In this document: positions 28,489 to 37,846 of the stretch, piece by piece | Layout of the letters: each line of letters begins with the position of its first letter | Position numbering within the stretch: the first letter of the stretch is position 1 | NCBI RefSeq assembly: GCF_015160855.1 | Contig: NZ_CP063373.1 | Coordinates: 5,580,001-5,644,000, forward strand | From: Streptomyces ferrugineus | GTDB taxonomy: Bacteria > Actinomycetota > Actinomycetes > Streptomycetales > Streptomycetaceae | DNA: 64,000 nucleotides | Direction: 5' to 3' | Translations under genes and position numbers: made by a program | The notes under the pieces: generated by a model | The model's input: only the letters and a program-made list of their open reading frames with translations | What the model was told of the DNA's origin: nothing | The model's database searches: none

Positions 28489-29367
28489 ATGCCTCCTGTC
28501 ATCCCCGGCTTCGGCCACCACCGCATCCCGGTCGCCGACGGCGTGTCCCTGCACGCGGCCGTCGGTGGCTCCGGCGCGCCGGTCGTCCTGTTGCACGGCT
28601 TCCCGCAGACCCACCTGATGTGGCGGCACGTGGCCGTCGATCTCGCGGCGGACCACACGGTGATCTGCCCGGACCTGCGCGGCTACGGCGCCAGCGACAA
28701 GCCGGCCGAGTCCGACGGCAGCGGGTACGCCAAGCGGACCATGGCCGCGGACATCGTGGCCCTGGCCCGCGCACTCGGGCACGAGCGCTTCGCCCTGGCC
28801 GGGCACGACCGTGGCGCTCTGGTGGCCTTCCGGGCCGCGCTCGACCATCCCGGCGCGGTGACCCACCTGGCGTGTCTCGACATCCTGCCGACCCTGGACA
28901 TGTGGGACGTGATGCACGGCGTCACCGCCGCCGTCGGCTTCCACCTCTATCTGCTGGCCCAGCCGCCCGGCCTGCCCGAACGCATGATCAGCGCCGCGCC
29001 GGACACCTTCTTCGGGCACTTCCTCGACATCTGGACGACCGACCGGGGGGCCGTGCCGGACGAGGTCCGCGCCGCCTACCTGGCGGCCTGCCGGGAGGCG
29101 GTGCCCTCGATCGTCGCCGACTACCGGGCCTCGGCCGGTGTCGACATCGAGCACGACCGGGCCGACCGGGAGGCGGGACGCAGGCTGCGGATGCCCGTCG
29201 CGGTGCTTCAGCAGGACTGGGGCGCCGCCCTCGGTTTCGACGCGGCCGCGCTGTGGCGCGCCTGGGCGCCCGATCTGCGGCACACGACGGTCTCCCACGG
29301 CCACTTCATGGCCGAGGAGGCACCGGACGACATCGCGAAGGCGCTGCGGGAGCTGCTCGCCCGTTGA
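28489..29367 (+). CDS. alpha/beta hydrolase, haloacetate dehalogenase-like
   Basis: The 292-aa protein shows the oxyanion-hole motif HGFPQTHLMW, DLRGYGASDKP, the nucleophile elbow LAGHDRGALVAFRA with Asp as nucleophile, and the catalytic His in HGHFMAEEAPDD. This is the pattern of the dehalogenase/epoxide hydrolase branch. In fluoroacetate dehalogenases a second Arg three residues after the DRG motif helps hold the carboxylate; here that position is not Arg (DRGALV), so a haloacetate substrate is not assured. The ATG 28489 has AAGGAG nine bases upstream; the longer in-frame start is rejected. It converges on the dioxygenase gene. Confidence 0.75.
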   Translation: MPPVIPGFGHHRIPVADGVSLHAAVGGSGAPVVLLHGFPQTHLMWRHVAVDLAADHTVICPDLRGYGASDKPAESDGSGYAKRTMAADIVALARALGHERFALAGHDRGALVAFRAALDHPGAVTHLACLDILPTLDMWDVMHGVTAAVGFHLYLLAQPPGLPERMISAAPDTFFGHFLDIWTTDRGAVPDEVRAAYLAACREAVPSIVADYRASAGVDIEHDRADREAGRRLRMPVAVLQQDWGAALGFDAAALWRAWAPDLRHTTVSHGHFMAEEAPDDIAKALRELLAR

Positions 29368-29391
29368 TCCCGCGCGCGAAAGCCCGCTCGG

Positions 29392-30366
29392 CTACCAGCG
29401 CCCCGGCTCGGTCCCGACGATCGGCTCCGAGGGTTCGCCGTCCACGCCCACCGGTACGTCACCGGTGAGCATCACCCGGTGCATGGTCCGGGGGAAGTCC
29501 AGGTGGGCGTTGTCGCCGGGGGCCAGGTGGATGGTGGCCCGGTTGTCCCAGAAGGCGATGCTGCCGGGCTCCCAGCGGAAGCGGACCGTGTACTCGGGGC
29601 GCACCGCCTGCTCCAGCAGCATGTCGAGGATCGCCCGGCTCTCGGCCCGGGAGAGACCGGCGATCTGCTCGACGTAGTAGCCGTTGACGTAGAGAACCCG
29701 CTCCCCCGTCTCCGGATGGACGCGCACCAGCGGATGCAGCGAGGCGACCTGGTGGTCCAGCAGGTGGCGGACGTACGCGTCGTCGCCGGGCCGGGGCTGA
29801 TAGCCGACGCCGAGGCGGTGCTCGGCCCGCAGCCCGTCGACGAACTCCCTGACCGGGCCGGAGAGTCCGGCGTAGGCGGCGGCCAGGTTGGACCAGGTCG
29901 TGTCGCCGCCGTACGGGGGCACGGTCTCGGCGCGCAGGATCGTCGCGGCGGGCGGGTCGATACGGGCGCCGTGGTCGCAGTGCCAGCCGCGCAGCAGGGT
30001 GTGGCGGCGGCGCCGCAGCCACTCGTCGTGCTCCATGCCGAACCTCCCGCCCAGCTCCAGCCGGTCGGCGGTCGTCTCGATCTCGGGGAAGTCCGCCGGG
30101 GAGGCGCTCCCCCGCCTGCGCGGGACGACCGGTTCGCCGAACCGGCGCGCGAACGCCACATGCCCGGCGTGGTCCAGCCGTTGCCCCCGGAAGAAGACGA
30201 CCTTCCAGCGGAGCACCGCCGCCCGGATCGCGGCGACGACGGTGTCGTCGAGTTCCCCGGCCAGGTCGGCGCCCGTGATCTCCGCCCCGATGTGGCCGGC
30301 GACCGGGCGCACCTCGATCCCCGCGGCGTGCTCCGCCCCGCCCTCCGTGGTCCTGTCCGTCGTCAT
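29392..30366 (-). CDS. TauD/TfdA-family Fe(II)/2-oxoglutarate dioxygenase
   Basis: The 324-aa protein opens MTTDRTTEGGAEHAAG and has EVRPVAGHIGAEITGADL, VVFFRGQ, the facial-triad HxD in GWHCDHGA (near residue 128), PPYGGDTTWSNL and a late RTMHRVMLTG with the distal His, plus the NRATIHLAPGD stretch. These match TauD/alpha-ketoglutarate dioxygenases acting on taurine, alkyl sulfates or aryloxyacids. The substrate is not determinable. The start is chosen for the GGAG five bases upstream. Its only near neighbour is the convergent hydrolase. Confidence 0.85.
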   Translation of the reverse strand: MTTDRTTEGGAEHAAGIEVRPVAGHIGAEITGADLAGELDDTVVAAIRAAVLRWKVVFFRGQRLDHAGHVAFARRFGEPVVPRRRGSASPADFPEIETTADRLELGGRFGMEHDEWLRRRRHTLLRGWHCDHGARIDPPAATILRAETVPPYGGDTTWSNLAAAYAGLSGPVREFVDGLRAEHRLGVGYQPRPGDDAYVRHLLDHQVASLHPLVRVHPETGERVLYVNGYYVEQIAGLSRAESRAILDMLLEQAVRPEYTVRFRWEPGSIAFWDNRATIHLAPGDNAHLDFPRTMHRVMLTGDVPVGVDGEPSEPIVGTEPGRW

Positions 30367-30467
30367 GCCCGCTCCGTCGGTCGTCCGTCCGTCTGCCCAC
30401 ACCGGCTCCGGTCCGAGCCGGCTCCGGGAAGATCGTGACAGTGATCGGCGGGCCTGGCGACAGGGCC

Positions 30468-32021
30468 TCAGACCGCGAACTCCCGGATCACGGTGTTCCG
30501 GAACACCGCCGGGCCGTCGATCGTGAACAGGGCGAGCCCGGTGTCGATCAGGTACGGGAAGACCTCCGAGGAGTGCACGTACCGTCCGTCGTCCACGAAC
30601 ATCTCGACGGATGTGCGGTCGACCAGGATGCGCAGCCGCACCCTGCGGGTTGACGGGTCGAAGGGGCTGTGGCTCTCCTGCCACCTGCCGGAGGCGTCCG
30701 GGTTCACGGTGGGGCGGCGGTTGAGGAAGGCGTAGTCCCGGTAGACCCCGGCGTCGACGTGACGGCTGCCGTCGGGAGAGCGACGCAACTGGACTCCGGC
30801 GCCGGTGAGTTGGTCCCAGGTGATCTCGCAGGTCACCTCGTACGCCGTGCCCCGGTAGTCGAGCACCCGGGTGCCGGAGACCTCCAGGTCGCCCAGGTTC
30901 ACGGTGCGCGAGACATGGGCATCCAAGCCCGCGACCGGCTGTGAGGCCAGGTAGTACGTTCCGGAGGAGGCCCGCTTCAGGGTGAGCTGACGGACGATCG
31001 AGTCCGTGCCGTTGAAGCCGTCGCAGTCGATCGTGGGCGTGATGTTGGCGTAGTCCCAGTTGTTCAGCCAGCCCATGGCGTAGCGGACGGACGGGTCCAC
31101 CGAGCCGTCGCTCCGGTGCCGGTCGAAGGTGACGGCCGCGTACCAGTCCCAGCCGTGGTCGAGCCACTGCGGGTCGGTGGCGTCGGCGGTGAAGGCCGTA
31201 CCGTCGAAGGAGCCCGTCCAGTAGGCGTAGGTGTTCGGCCGCCCCGAGCCCTTGCCGTTGGCGCTCACGCCGAGCACCCACTTCGCGGTGCCGTCGTCGG
31301 CGGTGACGCGGAACAGGTCCGGGCACTCCAGGACGCCGATGCCGCCGTGGACGAAGCCTCCGGCGTACGTCCAGGACTTCAGGTCGTCCGAGTGGTAGAA
31401 GCCCACCTTGTCGTTCTCGGCCAGTGCCATCACCCACCGGCCGCGCTCCTCGTCCCGGATCACCTTGGGATCGCGGAAGTCGCGCACACCGGGGTTGGGC
31501 AGGACGGGATCGGTCCCGTGGTTCGTGAACGTCCGGCCGCCGTCGGTCGAGTAGTACAGGTACTGCGCCTGCGTGACCTCGTCCGGCGCCATGGTGGCGA
31601 TGACGATCACCGCCCCCGCGCCGAAGCCCGCGGTGTCGTCCGTGTCGATCACCGCCGACCCGGACCAGACGTCGCCGTTGACCGTCGTGTCCTTCGGCAC
31701 AGCTGTCCCTCGGTCCTGGAAGGAGACCAGATCGGTGCTGGTGGCGAGGCGCCACGCGGTGCCCGTGGTGGTTCCGCCGGCGAGATAGTCCGGGTTGTAC
31801 AGGTAGTAGTAGCGATACTCCCCGTCGATCCAGACCGGGCGCTGCGGGTCGTTCTTCCACTGGTCGGGCACCGTGAAGTGGTACTCGGCGCGATAGCTCG
31901 CGCAGGTGGCGGCCGGTTTCCCAGGTTTCGCGGCGGCCGGAGACGCGGTCGGCAACAGCGTGGCCGAGGCCCCGGCCGCTGAACCGGCGAGCAGCGATCT
32001 CCTGGACATCATGCGCATCAC
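30468..32021 (-). CDS. secreted GH32 fructan hydrolase (levanase/inulinase type) with Tat signal
   Basis: The roughly 517-aa protein has a twin-arginine signal (SRRSLLAGSAAGASATLL, residues 6-24, cleavage after PAAA near 31). GH32 signatures follow: WKNDPQRP (a variant of WMNDPNG with nucleophile Asp58), FRDPKV and VLECPDLF (acid/base Glu). The C-terminal 150 residues fit the family beta-sandwich (RILVDRTSVEMFVDDG). It should cleave beta-fructofuranoside links in levan, inulin or sucrose outside the cell. The first codon is GTG at 32021; ATG 32018 is equally possible. It is divergent from the sugar-importer genes, with palindromic operators between. Confidence 0.9.
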   Translation of the reverse strand: MMRMMSRRSLLAGSAAGASATLLPTASPAAAKPGKPAATCASYRAEYHFTVPDQWKNDPQRPVWIDGEYRYYYLYNPDYLAGGTTTGTAWRLATSTDLVSFQDRGTAVPKDTTVNGDVWSGSAVIDTDDTAGFGAGAVIVIATMAPDEVTQAQYLYYSTDGGRTFTNHGTDPVLPNPGVRDFRDPKVIRDEERGRWVMALAENDKVGFYHSDDLKSWTYAGGFVHGGIGVLECPDLFRVTADDGTAKWVLGVSANGKGSGRPNTYAYWTGSFDGTAFTADATDPQWLDHGWDWYAAVTFDRHRSDGSVDPSVRYAMGWLNNWDYANITPTIDCDGFNGTDSIVRQLTLKRASSGTYYLASQPVAGLDAHVSRTVNLGDLEVSGTRVLDYRGTAYEVTCEITWDQLTGAGVQLRRSPDGSRHVDAGVYRDYAFLNRRPTVNPDASGRWQESHSPFDPSTRRVRLRILVDRTSVEMFVDDGRYVHSSEVFPYLIDTGLALFTIDGPAVFRNTVIREFAV

Positions 32022-32072
32022 ACATCATTCCCATCGTCGGGACGGCGGCTCGTGTGGACCAGGACTCTGCGA

Positions 32073-32088
32073 CCTAACTCGTTAAAGG
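32073..32088. promoter_or_regulatory. candidate LacI-type operator 1
   Basis: CCTAACTCGTTAAAGG contains the palindrome TAAC-TC-GTTA. It lies 50 bp upstream of the secreted GH32 gene, on the side of its promoter. A sister site lies at 32156-32169. Confidence 0.5.
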
Positions 32089-32106
32089 TCAAGTGGTTCA
32101 CGACTA

Positions 32107-32136
32107 TTGACAGGGCCGACAGGCACTTCTCATCAT
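32107..32136 (+). promoter_or_regulatory. candidate promoter of the sugar-import operon
   Basis: An exact TTGACA (-35) at 32107-32112 is followed at about 18 bp by CATCAT, a weak -10. Operator 2 lies about 20 bp downstream, where a bound repressor would block elongation or clearance. Confidence 0.45.
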
Positions 32137-32155
32137 CTGGGGCATCACTGGTCGA

Positions 32156-32169
32156 CTAACACGAGTTAG
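32156..32169. promoter_or_regulatory. candidate LacI-type operator 2
   Basis: CTAAC-ACGA-GTTAG is a perfect 5+5 palindrome. Together with site 1 it forms a pair of similar arms (CCTAACTCG and its complement CGAGTTAGG) about 80 bp apart that flank the divergent promoters. It lies nine bases upstream of the solute-binding-protein start, near its ribosome site. Confidence 0.55.
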
Positions 32170-32177
32170 GCCCTTCC

Positions 32178-33587
32178 ATGACCGACTCGCACCCCACCCG
32201 CCGCACGCTGCTGCGGTACGGCGCCTACGGCGCGGGAGCCGCCGCGCTCGCCGGTACCGCCGCGAGCTGGGACCGGCTGACCGGAGCCGACATCCCCGGC
32301 CGGAACGACGGCTCGCTCGTCGTCGCCACGCTCGGCCCCGCATACGGACCGGAGGCGATCCGCACGCTCACCGACGGCTTCAAGAAGGTCCACCCCGACA
32401 TCAAGCTACGGATCAACGCCGTGCAGGCCGTCGACTGGTCCGACTTCTTCGCGAAGATCCTCACCCAGATCGCGGCGGGCACGGCGCCGGATCTGGTGTA
32501 CGTCGCCACCGAGGGCGTCCAGTTGTTCGCGCAGCGCCTCGGGGTCCCGCTGGACGACTGGGTGCGGCGGGACGCCGAGGAGCTGCGCGAGTACTTCGCC
32601 GACGTCCATCCCTCGCTGGTGGAGTCGATGATGTACGAGGGGAGCCTGTACCAGCTCCCGGTCGAGTTCAACGCGGCCGACATGTACCTCAACAACCAGG
32701 TGCTGAAGCGGGCGGACGCCGGCTTCCCGGCTGCCGACTGGACCCGCGACGACTTCACCGCGCTGCTGCGGGACATGAAGAAGGCCAGCGGTTCGCAGTT
32801 CACGCCGTACTTCTGGACCAACCGGCTGTGGGGCGGCGTGGTGCCCTGGCTGTTCGCCAACGACACCAATCTGCTCGCCGAGTCCAAGGCGCCGGGCGGC
32901 GCCTGGCTGTGGGACTCGTTCTACCCGGCCGGCGCCCGGAAGGGACGCGGCGGCGGGTTCCGCTGGACGACCCCGCAGGCCACCGACGCGCGCGTGGAGG
33001 AGGCGTACGACTATCTCGCCTCCCTCGTCCAGGAGGGCCTGTGCACCCGGCCCGAGGGCGGCAACGGCCAGAACCTCATCGGCGTGTTCTCCACCGGCCG
33101 GGTCGGCGTCACGCCCGCGGGCGGCTTCTGGGCGGGGGGTCTGCATCTGGCCGGGATGCGGGCGGACGCCTTCGACGTGCAGTACTTCCCGCGCTGGCGC
33201 ACCCAGCGCATGCAGTTCGGTGCCGCCGGCTACGCGCTGCTGCGCACGTCGAAACTGCAGGAGGAGGCCTGGGAGTTCATCAAGTACGCCGCCCGCCGGG
33301 ACACCCTGATGCGGCTGTTCGAGACGAACCAGACCACCCCGGCACGCCGCTCCATGCTGACCGCCGACCGCTACCGGGAGACCGGCCCCGACCACTGGCA
33401 GGTCTTCTACGACACCCTCGACAAGTTCCCCTACACCGGGCCCATCCCCGCGCCACCGCAGGTCGCCGAGGTCGAGCAGGTGCTGCTCAAGCACACCGGC
33501 ACCGCCCTGGCCTCGCGGCGCTCGGTGGGTCCCGCGCTGCGCCGGATGCAGAGCGATCTGGAGAAGGCCATGGAGCGTGACGTATGA
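32178..33587 (+). CDS. ABC sugar transporter solute-binding protein
   Basis: The 469-aa protein starts with a twin-arginine-type leader (TRRTLLRYGAYGAGAAALAG) but no lipobox Cys at the expected place, so anchoring is uncertain. The body is a cluster B solute-binding protein: VVATLGPAYGPEAIRTLTDGFKK, DFFAKILTQIAAGTAPDLVY, GVFSTGRVGVTPAGG and WEFIKYAARRDTL. It should deliver a saccharide, here probably a fructo-oligosaccharide, to the two permeases downstream. Its stop overlaps the next start (ATGA). Confidence 0.88.
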   Translation: MTDSHPTRRTLLRYGAYGAGAAALAGTAASWDRLTGADIPGRNDGSLVVATLGPAYGPEAIRTLTDGFKKVHPDIKLRINAVQAVDWSDFFAKILTQIAAGTAPDLVYVATEGVQLFAQRLGVPLDDWVRRDAEELREYFADVHPSLVESMMYEGSLYQLPVEFNAADMYLNNQVLKRADAGFPAADWTRDDFTALLRDMKKASGSQFTPYFWTNRLWGGVVPWLFANDTNLLAESKAPGGAWLWDSFYPAGARKGRGGGFRWTTPQATDARVEEAYDYLASLVQEGLCTRPEGGNGQNLIGVFSTGRVGVTPAGGFWAGGLHLAGMRADAFDVQYFPRWRTQRMQFGAAGYALLRTSKLQEEAWEFIKYAARRDTLMRLFETNQTTPARRSMLTADRYRETGPDHWQVFYDTLDKFPYTGPIPAPPQVAEVEQVLLKHTGTALASRRSVGPALRRMQSDLEKAMERDV

Positions 33588-34552
33588 CGAACACCCAGGC
33601 GAACACCCGGATACCGGACGCACGGCCGAAGCCTTCGGGGGCCGCGCCCCCGCGCCCCGCGCCCCGGGCCTCCGCCCGCGATCGTGGCGTCCGGCTGCTG
33701 GCCACGCTGTTCCTGGCGCCGACGATCGTCGGCATCGTCGTCTTCACGGTCGTCCCGATCGTCGGCTCGGTGGTGCTGAGCCTCTTCCACTGGAACGTGA
33801 TCGACGACCCGAGCTTCGCCGGAGCCGCCAACTACCGTGAGGTCTTCACCGATTCGACGGTGCTGGTCTCCTTCGGCAACACGCTGGTGTTCATGGTGCT
33901 CGCCGTCGCGCTCCAGCTGTTGATCGCACTCACCCTCGCCCTGGCCGTGAACGGCCGGATGCCGGTGTGGCTGCGCTCGGTGTTCCGGTCGGCGTTCTTC
34001 TTCCCGCTGGTGCTGTCCGCCGCGTCGATCTCGGTGGTGATGAAGTACCTGTTCAACCAGGACTTCGGGGTGGTGAACTGGCTGCTGGGGCTGGTCGGAA
34101 TCGCTCCGGTGCCGTGGCTGACGTCCGAGAACGCGGCGATGGCCACCGTGATCCTGGTCTACGTCTGGCAGCAGTTCGGGTTCTCGTTCCTGCTGTTCGT
34201 GGGCGGGCTGAACAACATCCCCAGGGAGATCCACGAGGCCGCCTCCCTCGACGGCGCCACCGGGCTGCGCAAGCACCTCAACGTCACCCTGCCCCTGCTG
34301 TCGCCCACGCTGCTGGTCGCGTCGGTGGTCGGCATCATCAACGCGCTCCAGGTCTTCGAGCAGCCGTACGTCCTCACCAACGGCGGCCCCGGCGACGCCA
34401 CCCGCACCGTGGTGATGGTCATCTACGAGAGCGCCTTCGAGCAGCTCCGCTTCGGTACGGCCTCGGCGGTGGGCGTCCTGCTGTTCGTGCTGATCATGGC
34501 GGTCACCGCCGTCCAGTTCCGGCTCAGCCGGCGTTTCGTCCACTACCAGTGA
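33584..34552 (+). CDS. ABC sugar transporter permease, MalF/UgpA-type
   Basis: The 322-aa protein has an N-terminal basic tail, six membrane helices and the EAA loop (EIHEAASLDGATGLRKHLNVTLP), the contact site for the ATPase. It starts within the stop of the binding-protein gene, so the two are coupled. No ATPase gene is in the cluster; in Streptomyces many such importers share MsiK, so that is the likely partner. Confidence 0.9.
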   Translation: MTNTQANTRIPDARPKPSGAAPPRPAPRASARDRGVRLLATLFLAPTIVGIVVFTVVPIVGSVVLSLFHWNVIDDPSFAGAANYREVFTDSTVLVSFGNTLVFMVLAVALQLLIALTLALAVNGRMPVWLRSVFRSAFFFPLVLSAASISVVMKYLFNQDFGVVNWLLGLVGIAPVPWLTSENAAMATVILVYVWQQFGFSFLLFVGGLNNIPREIHEAASLDGATGLRKHLNVTLPLLSPTLLVASVVGIINALQVFEQPYVLTNGGPGDATRTVVMVIYESAFEQLRFGTASAVGVLLFVLIMAVTAVQFRLSRRFVHYQ

Positions 34553-34567
34553 GCCGGTGAGCCTCCC

Positions 34568-35422
34568 ATGAGCCAAGCAACCCTGTCCCTGAGCCGCACC
34601 CGGCACTCCCTCGCGCCCTTGGCCCGGATCGCCGGGCTGACGGTGTGCGCCCTGCTGACCCTGGGCCCGGTCATCTGGACCGTCTCCACCTCGCTGCGCA
34701 CCCCGGCCGAGGCCTTCGACCTGCCGCCGAGCATCATCCCGACGAGCCCCTCCACGGAGGCGTACCGCGGCGTCTTCGACCAGATCGACGTCTGGCTGCT
34801 CGCCCTGAACTCGACGCTGGTGACCGCGCTGATCGCGGTGGGCCAGATGATCACCGCCGGGCTGGCCGGCTACGCCTTCGCACGCCTCGAGTTCCGGTTC
34901 AAGAAGCCGCTGTTCGGCCTGGTCCTGGCGACCATGATGGTGCCACTGCAGGTCACGATCGTGCCGGTGTTCCTGGTGCTGAAGTCGATGGGCCTGACCG
35001 ACACCCTGCTCGGTCTGATCATCCCGGCCTTCCCGACCGCCTTCGGCACCTTCCTGATGCGCCAGTACTTCCTGGGCATGCCGAAGGACCTGGGCGAGGC
35101 AGCGATGCTGGACGGCTGCGGGCCCTGGCGGATCTTCCGGTCCGTGTACGCCCCGCTGGCCGCGCCCGGTCTCGCGATCGTCGGCGTACTGGCCTTCAAC
35201 TACCACTGGAACGAGTTCTTCCGCCCGCTGATCCTGGAGACCTCCGGCCAGAACTACACCCTCCCCCTGGGCCTGGTCTCCCTCCAGGGCAACCTCGGCA
35301 CCGGCTCCATCTCGGTGGTGCTCGCCGGTGTCGTCCTGTCCATGATCCCCGCCGTCGCCGTGTTCGTCGTCGGTCAGCGCCCTCTGCGCGAGGGCATCAC
35401 GTCCGCAGGAGTCAACCGTTGA
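34568..35422 (+). CDS. ABC sugar transporter permease, MalG/UgpE-type
   Basis: The 284-aa protein has six predicted membrane helices and the conserved EAA loop (LGEAAMLDGCGPWRIFRSVYAP). It lies 15 bp after the first permease, with GGTGAG upstream of the ATG. Its stop overlaps the TTG start of the intracellular GH32 gene, giving one transcription and translation unit. Confidence 0.9.
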   Translation: MSQATLSLSRTRHSLAPLARIAGLTVCALLTLGPVIWTVSTSLRTPAEAFDLPPSIIPTSPSTEAYRGVFDQIDVWLLALNSTLVTALIAVGQMITAGLAGYAFARLEFRFKKPLFGLVLATMMVPLQVTIVPVFLVLKSMGLTDTLLGLIIPAFPTAFGTFLMRQYFLGMPKDLGEAAMLDGCGPWRIFRSVYAPLAAPGLAIVGVLAFNYHWNEFFRPLILETSGQNYTLPLGLVSLQGNLGTGSISVVLAGVVLSMIPAVAVFVVGQRPLREGITSAGVNR

Positions 35423-36819
35423 GCCTCGCCGCTCAGTCCACGGACCCGAGCGCCCCGCGCTTCAGGGTCCGTCCCCCCGCCAACTGGATCAACGACCCGA
35501 ACGGCCCCTTCCGTTGGCGGGGCCGCCACCACCTCTTCTACCAGCACAACCCCGCCGCCCCCGTGCACACCGACGTCCACTGGGGCCATGTCTCCAGCGC
35601 CGATCTCGTCGTCTGGGAGCACCATCCGCTCGCGCTCACCCCGACACCCGGCGGCCCGGACGAGGCGGGCTGCTGGTCCGGGTGCGTGGTCGACGACGAC
35701 GGGGTGCCCACGGCCGTCTACACCGGCGTCGACCGCCGTCACACCGGCCTCGGCTCGATCTGCCTGGCGCGGGCGCTGATGCCGGAGGACGAGACGCTCA
35801 CCGACTGGCGGCCGCTGCCCACGCCGGTGGTGAGCGGCCCGCCCGACGGCCTGGACGTGGTGATGTTCCGCGACCCGTTCGTCTTCACGAGCGGTGGCCG
35901 TCGGTGGGCGCTGGTCGGCGCGGGGCACGCCGACGGGACACCGTCGGTGCTGCTGTACGAGTGCGACGACCTGGCCGACTGGCGGTTCGCCGGAGTGCTG
36001 CTCGACGGCGCCGACCCGGTCGCGGCGGACGCCTTCGGCGACCGGGCGGTGGGCTGGGAGTGCCCGCAGCTGTTCGAGACGGCGGGCGGGGAGTGGGTGC
36101 TGGTGCTGTCGCTGTGGGACGGGGATCCATGGGACACCGGCTATCTGACGGGACGTCTGCGGCCCGACGGCGCGGGCGGGTTGCGTTTCGCGGCCCGCCG
36201 CGGCGGACGGCTGGACCACGGGCGCGACTTCTACGCGCCCGCCGTACTCCGGGAGCCGGGCCGGGTGTTGATGTGGGGCTGGTCGTGGGAGGCGCGCGGG
36301 CAGGAGGAGGTCGACCGTGCGGGCTGGGCCGGGGTGCTGACCGCTCCGCGGGTGGTGGACGTCCATGCCGACGGTGCCCTGCGTGTCGCACCGGCGCCGG
36401 AGCTTCGGCTGCTGCGGGCGGCCGAGCCGCTGGTGACGGCGGCGGCCCGGCGTGCCGCGCTGCCGGAGGCGTACGACCTGACGGTGACCGCGTCCGCCCG
36501 TACCGTCGTGAGTCTGCTGCGGTCGGCCTCGGGGGCGGAGTTGACGGTGGTGCTGGACCCGGACGAGGGCACGGTGACGCTGGACCGGGGTGACTGGCCT
36601 CGCAGCGGGCGGGAGGGGACGGCGCCGATCGTGGTGCGGGTGCCGGCCGACGAGGTGCGGATTCTCGTCGACGGGTCGCTGCTGGAGCTGTTCGCCGGCG
36701 ACCGGGCCATGGTCACCGAGCGGGTCTACCGGCGGCCGGACGATGTGGCCGAACTCGTCGTGACCGGCGCCGGGGCCTCGGTCAGCGGCTGGGAGCTGGT
36801 CCCACCGACGCTCGGCTGA
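35419..36819 (+). CDS. intracellular GH32 beta-fructofuranosidase
   Basis: The 466-aa protein lacks a signal peptide and begins LSLAAQSTDPSAPRFRVRPP. It has the classical GH32 motifs WINDPNG (nucleophile Asp26), FRDPFVF and GWECPQLF (acid/base Glu). The C-terminal beta-sandwich ends with RILVDGSLLELFAGD. It should hydrolyse imported sucrose or fructo-oligosaccharides, acting after the importer with which it is coupled (TTG start overlapping the permease stop). Its 3' end overlaps the opposite LacI gene by 38 bp. Confidence 0.9.
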   Translation: MSLAAQSTDPSAPRFRVRPPANWINDPNGPFRWRGRHHLFYQHNPAAPVHTDVHWGHVSSADLVVWEHHPLALTPTPGGPDEAGCWSGCVVDDDGVPTAVYTGVDRRHTGLGSICLARALMPEDETLTDWRPLPTPVVSGPPDGLDVVMFRDPFVFTSGGRRWALVGAGHADGTPSVLLYECDDLADWRFAGVLLDGADPVAADAFGDRAVGWECPQLFETAGGEWVLVLSLWDGDPWDTGYLTGRLRPDGAGGLRFAARRGGRLDHGRDFYAPAVLREPGRVLMWGWSWEARGQEEVDRAGWAGVLTAPRVVDVHADGALRVAPAPELRLLRAAEPLVTAAARRAALPEAYDLTVTASARTVVSLLRSASGAELTVVLDPDEGTVTLDRGDWPRSGREGTAPIVVRVPADEVRILVDGSLLELFAGDRAMVTERVYRRPDDVAELVVTGAGASVSGWELVPPTLG

Positions 36820-37846
36820 TCACCGGGCAGGCCAGGCGCCGTACCGTCGCGGGCGGCGTCCGGCCGGTGTCGATGGCGTCGAGGAGCAGACGCGCCGCCG
36901 CGTCGCCCATCGCCCGGTGCGGCAGGGCGACGGTGGTGAGCGGCGGGGTGAGGAACTCCGCCATGTGCTCCTGGTCGTCGTAGCCGACCACCGACAGCTC
37001 GCCGGGGACGGCGACACCGAGCCGGGTAGCGGCGTGCAGGACGCCCGCCGCTACCCGGTCGTTGTAGCAGAAGACCCCGGTGGGGCGCTGGTCGGCGGGG
37101 ACGCCGTCGAGGACGCTCAGCGCGCCCTGGTACCCGCCCGTTATCTCGCCGCCGCTGCGTACGACCCACTCCTTGGGCACGGTGATGCCCTCGGCGCGCA
37201 GCGCGTCGCGGAAGCCGCGCAGGCGGTCGGCGGAGGCGATGTCGTCCTGGCCGCCGACCACCGCCATCCTGCGGTGCCCCTCGTCCAGCAGCAGCCGGGC
37301 CGCCGTACGGCCGCCCGCGCGCTCGGCGGGGATGACGGCGGGCAGGGAGCCGTCGTCGGGCAGGCAGTTGGCGAGGACGGAGTGGGTGCGGTGCAGGCCC
37401 TCGGGGACGCGGACGCGGCGCAGCGACATGGCCGCGTAGATGATGCCGTCCACGCGCCGGTCGAGGAGTTCGGCGACGGCCGCGTCCTCCTTGGCCGGGT
37501 CGCCGCCGGAGTCGATGGTCAGCACGAGGTGCTCGCTGTCCCAGGCGGTCTCCATGGCGCCGCGCAGCAGCCGCCCGGCGAAGGGCGAGGAGGCGATCTC
37601 GTCGGTGACCAGGCCGATCACGGCCGTACGGCGGCGGCGCAGGCCGCGAGCGACGGGGTCGGGGCGGTAGCCGAGCTCGGCGGCGGCGCGGCGGATGCGT
37701 TCCTGGGTGGCGGGTGAGAGATTGCCCTCGGCGCGGCCGTTGAAGACGAAGGAGACGGCCGTGTGGGACACCCCGGCGAGCCGGGCGACGTCCCGTGACG
37801 TGGGACGCCCGGATCCCGTCGCGTGCTTCTCCTCGGTGCCGCCCAT
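36782..37846 (-). CDS. LacI-family transcriptional repressor of fructan use
   Basis: The 354-aa protein has an N-terminal LacI helix-turn-helix (TSRDVARLAGVSHTAVSFVF) and hinge-type segment (TQERIRRAAAELGYRPDPVA), then a periplasmic-binding-protein-like core (AVIGLVTDEIASSPF, DGIIYAAMS, RRMAVVGG, TGVFCYNDRVAAGV, VVGYDDQEHMAEF). It should bind the palindromes near 32.1 kb and be released by a fructose-related sugar; this is inferred from neighbourhood. ATG 37846 is chosen because the DNA-binding domain follows directly; its ribosome site (AGAGGG) is weak. The stop lies inside the end of the convergent GH32 gene. Confidence 0.87.
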   Translation of the reverse strand: MGGTEEKHATGSGRPTSRDVARLAGVSHTAVSFVFNGRAEGNLSPATQERIRRAAAELGYRPDPVARGLRRRRTAVIGLVTDEIASSPFAGRLLRGAMETAWDSEHLVLTIDSGGDPAKEDAAVAELLDRRVDGIIYAAMSLRRVRVPEGLHRTHSVLANCLPDDGSLPAVIPAERAGGRTAARLLLDEGHRRMAVVGGQDDIASADRLRGFRDALRAEGITVPKEWVVRSGGEITGGYQGALSVLDGVPADQRPTGVFCYNDRVAAGVLHAATRLGVAVPGELSVVGYDDQEHMAEFLTPPLTTVALPHRAMGDAAARLLLDAIDTGRTPPATVRRLACPVISRASVGPAPSR

